Below, piece after piece: positions 61,076-64,000 of a stretch of DNA of 64,000 bases. A model generated the notes under the pieces. The model was not told where the DNA came from, did not search any database, and saw only the letters and a program-made list of their open reading frames with translations. A program made the translations under genes and the position numbers. The stretch spans positions 17,948,114 to 18,012,113 of the forward strand of contig NC_052357.1 in assembly GCF_009727055.1 (NCBI RefSeq), given 5' to 3'. The stretch is from Benincasa hispida (lineage: Eukaryota; Streptophyta; Magnoliopsida; Cucurbitales; Cucurbitaceae). Each line of letters opens with the position of its first letter. The first letter of the stretch is position 1.

Positions 61076-63162
61076 TGTAGGAACTCTTATTCAAGAGTAC
61101 CTAAGAGCAGAAGCGGATCTTTCCAATTCATTGTGACAGAATTATCGTATATACATTCAAACATACTTTCATAATGCTAAAGGGATCAAGAAATCATATC
61201 AGATGAAAATTTCTTCTTCACAGTGAGTCTGAAGCCCAACCGTCTACCTCAAACAGTCACCACTCAGATAGAAGGAAACGAAAAAGACAACACCACTTAG
61301 AGCCCTCAGTATTCTTGGAGTGAGAATCCAAAGTGTGGACTTTGTTCGGATTTGGTAGAGAGAAGGAGGAAGAAAGACCGTACAAAACAATCAAGCAAGT
61401 GGAAGAAGAAGTCGTCTATCGCATAGACATGATGCTTGATCGTTTAGGTGAAGTATATGATCGTGTAGGAAAAGTAAGCGATCGTCTATACGATCGTGTA
61501 GGAAAAGGGTGAGCGATCATCCGAACGATCGCGTAGAAAAAGCTAAGTGATCGTCTATACAATCGTTTAGTAAATACTGGGAGCTAAACGATCGCTTAGG
61601 AAAAAAGGTAAATGATCGTTTAGATAATAGCGTGCGACGATGTAATTGGTATGCGATCGCTTAGCAATATCGTATATGTAAGAGATCGTGCAGTCACTAC
61701 CATATAGGTGCTGATTTTCTAAACGATGACACTATCTTTTTCACAATATCCGTGCACCCCGAGATCAACACACCGTCTGCTATTTATAATGCACTCATCC
61801 GTTATTTAGAACGAAGAGGCGCCTTCCCATTTCCTTTATAACCGTCCAATGAATGTGATCTTATCACATTCATAACTTATAAATTAATATCAAATATTAA
61901 TTTTAATATTTTTTCCACTACTAGATATAAATCATATTTATATCCAATTTTCTCTAAATTAATGTATCTCATATATAAAGTTAACTATATCATATTTAAT
62001 TAACTTGTTCAATTATATCATATATAATCAAACTCCTTCTTGTCAATTTAAACATTTCAATTTGACCCAAAAACTGACTCTCAACTTGTATCCAAGCTAC
62101 CAAGGGGACCTTATGGACCTATGGCTCGAAGCTCCAACGGTACGTGAATAGCTGACTAAACTCTTTAGTCACGATATCCACCATCTGTTAACTGCCAGGC
62201 ATTCCACTAAATGCCATGATTATATTTCTATGTTGATATGATTATAAACCAGATCATAAGATACGATGTCGCCCTAGTCAACAGATGCTCGTAATTACAG
62301 CGTAGCGGCCAATTTACACGTTTTTGCGCCCTCATGTAATTACAATCTTCCTCATTAAGTACCAACTGGATTCCTCTAATGAACAACTACCGAACATAGT
62401 CCTACTATAGTTAGTAGAACATCTCATCGGGCTCTATGAGAAAAGTGTGGTGTGGCGCCACATCGTTCAAGCCTTAGAATCAGCCCTTAAAGGAGATATC
62501 TATCTACTTACCCCTGCCTCGGGGAGGGAGTGAATTTCATCTTGTGTAGTTGAGTTCCCAAATCCCAAATAAGACGAATCTCCAAAATGGTAGGTTTGAG
62601 TCGGCATTCTGGCCACTTGCACCCATGCAATCAAAGGACCGCCTTCAATGATAGGAGTTCCCAACTCACTTAGGATTGAGGTCATGTTACCTATGGTCAT
62701 CCTAGTGAAGTGAAGTCTCAGTTATGAACGGTGTTATATAACGAGACGTTAACAATTCGTGGTCAGGTCTTATACAAACTCTTTGTATAGGACGCCCCTG
62801 CTCGCATGTTCCCTACACGAATGATCAGGATCAGACCATCTGTGACAAGTCACAACACTTGTGACCATTCCACAAAGTGGGTCGCATCCATTGCATTACC
62901 AGGATAAGATTTCCCTTCTATATCCATATACTACAGACCATTTTGGTTATTACTCAAGACATGATCTATTTGTATGTCACCACATACATGCTTAAGTTAC
63001 ATACAGATAACCAGGGATATTAAGTTTATTGGTTTGTGGTAAAATCTAAATGTGCAAAGTCAAGTAGTGAAGTAAATATCATTTATATTATATATCACAA
63101 GTGTTCGTACAAAGTTGTTTACAAACTACTGGACACGAGACTTTAGGGCACAAACCTCAACA
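61076..63162 (-). repeat. 5' LTR of the minus-strand copia element
   Basis: 2087 bp, TG at 61076 and CA at 63161-63162. The segment 61430-61690 is packed with cgatcgtgtaggaaaa and gcgatcgtctata words. The U3 end (62180-63162) has the conserved blocks found in the other copia LTRs here. Confidence 0.9.
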
Positions 63163-63167
63163 GGCAT

Positions 63168-64000
63168 ATCCTAGAAAGGTTTCCTTTTCTTGACGCCTTT
63201 TAAAGTAGCATAAAAAAAAGTTGTTTCTCCTAACACTACTAACATAGTGTCGAGAAAGAAGGACTCATTTTTTACCCTTTCTTGATGCTACATTAAAATG
63301 GCGTCGTAAAAGAACATTTATTTTACGCTACTAATTTGCCATTATGAAAATTTGACCATTTCTCAATGCCACCTTAAAATTGCATCGGGAAAAGGTAAAA
63401 AAAGATAGGAATTTTGTCACCCTTTCCTGACAATATCAGCAAATGTGTTTTTACTTATGGGCATGTTTAATAATTTTGTACCAATAAATGTAGAGTTACT
63501 AATTGCAGATTAATCAAATCCTTGCCCTAAAGAGCTGTTAGAAGATCATGATAATTTTATTTATTAATTCAATCTAATCATAACATTAAAAAAAATATAT
63601 CATATAATAGAGAAATACAATAAATACCAAAACATTAAAGTTGATTCATGTAAAATAATAACTAGGGTTTGAATGGTCTGCATAGGAGTATCAACTAGTT
63701 TACTACCTGCAAAAAGAGTCCTAAATGGTATAAATCTTCACAAGCAACAAATTTGATCACGACTTTAAATTTTCACACTAGTCTACACGAAAATGGACAA
63801 ATCATCAATCCAAAAATTGAAAAGAATAAAGACTAATATGACATTTTTCGATGTTGGTCACCCATCCGTCATCATATTCTTATAATGTCGGTTTTTTTTA
63901 CTTACATTAAAGATTAATTTTGTACTAGTGATAAATTGTACCAATAAATTAGGAATGTTGTAAAATTGAGGAGCAAAATGGAGCACAAGTATCAAGAAAT
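63168..64000. other. Host DNA right of the nest
   Basis: CACTA-like subterminal words to about 63440, the right copy of the flanking repeat at 63455-63605, then AT-rich sequence without a gene to the window end. Confidence 0.4.

Larger units (their letters stand above)
51831..63162 (-). mobile_element. Copia retrotransposon, 11.3 kb, minus strand
   Basis: 5' LTR at 61076-63162 and 3' LTR at 51831-52956, both on the minus strand, with an iMet primer-binding site at 61063-61074 and a purine tract at about 52957-52975. GGCAT on both sides (51826-51830, 63163-63167) is a perfect 5-bp duplication, in the CACTA-like host. The leader is 58641-61062. The end of integrase and parts of reverse transcriptase and RNase H are at 53059-53961. 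The segment 53962-58640 between them has the opposite orientation, contains the assembly gap and is not trustworthy. LTR3 at 16655 belongs to the same LTR family. Confidence 0.88.
39382..63440. mobile_element. CACTA-like host element, split by later insertions
   Basis: Host pieces remain at 39382-39501, 51698-51825 and 63168-63440. The left piece begins actacaagaatacaagtttt, like a CACTACAAGAA terminus lacking its first C. Other pieces carry tttgtcgacgcc, tttctgacgccaac, tcttgacgcctttt, tgtcgagaaag and tggcgtcgtaaaag, the subterminal words of the 34-kb remnant. No transposase is left. The right terminus is not identifiable. Confidence 0.4.

Overview
This is a plant nuclear window, AT-rich, almost free of genes and built mostly from transposable elements. 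Three things point to a eudicot: long Ty1/copia LTRs with tRNA-iMet primer-binding sites, an Au-type SINE, and one atypical bHLH gene. From memory, several repeat families (the gag-pol type, the TATCACTGATAG-type repeats, the abundant short elements with 'ttggttaccaaacgg'-like ends) resemble those common in cucurbits. Cucurbitaceae is therefore my best guess, but it is an inference.

Region by region. 1-2.4 kb: decayed Mutator-like (MULE) transposase on the minus strand, next to an AT-rich 174-bp tandem array. 2.5-8.7 kb: intergenic DNA with short foldback repeats. 8.7-22.6 kb: one old copia-type solo LTR broken up by a palindromic LTR-derived element, a Ty3/gypsy LTR remnant and a reversed solo LTR. 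That reversed LTR carries a foldback MITE and a further solo LTR, which holds yet another one (four LTR levels; most levels have 5-bp target duplications). 22.6-39.4 kb: AT-rich intergenic DNA with MITEs, SINEs, minisatellites, a 5S-rRNA-like TRIM remnant, and the only convincing host gene, an UPBEAT1-like bHLH protein at 28993-29472 (-). 39.4-63.2 kb: a second nest. A CACTA-like host carries (a) a small minus-strand copia element lacking pol, whose left LTR was split by a 10.4-kb plus-strand copia element, and (b) an 11.3-kb minus-strand copia element.

The retrotransposon coding regions are all broken by stops and frameshifts. Inside the 11.3-kb element, the segment at about 53962-58640 lies in the wrong orientation, contains a 25-N gap, and includes a 3.5-kb near-copy of the neighbouring copia element that differs mainly by single-base indels. 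This looks like mis-oriented, poorly polished gap filling, so biology should not be read from that part.

No defence system, biosynthetic cluster or other multi-gene system is visible. The most unusual biological structure is the palindromic element at 9061-11504. Both of its ends are LTR 5' (U3) ends, and it is flanked by a perfect 5-bp target duplication.
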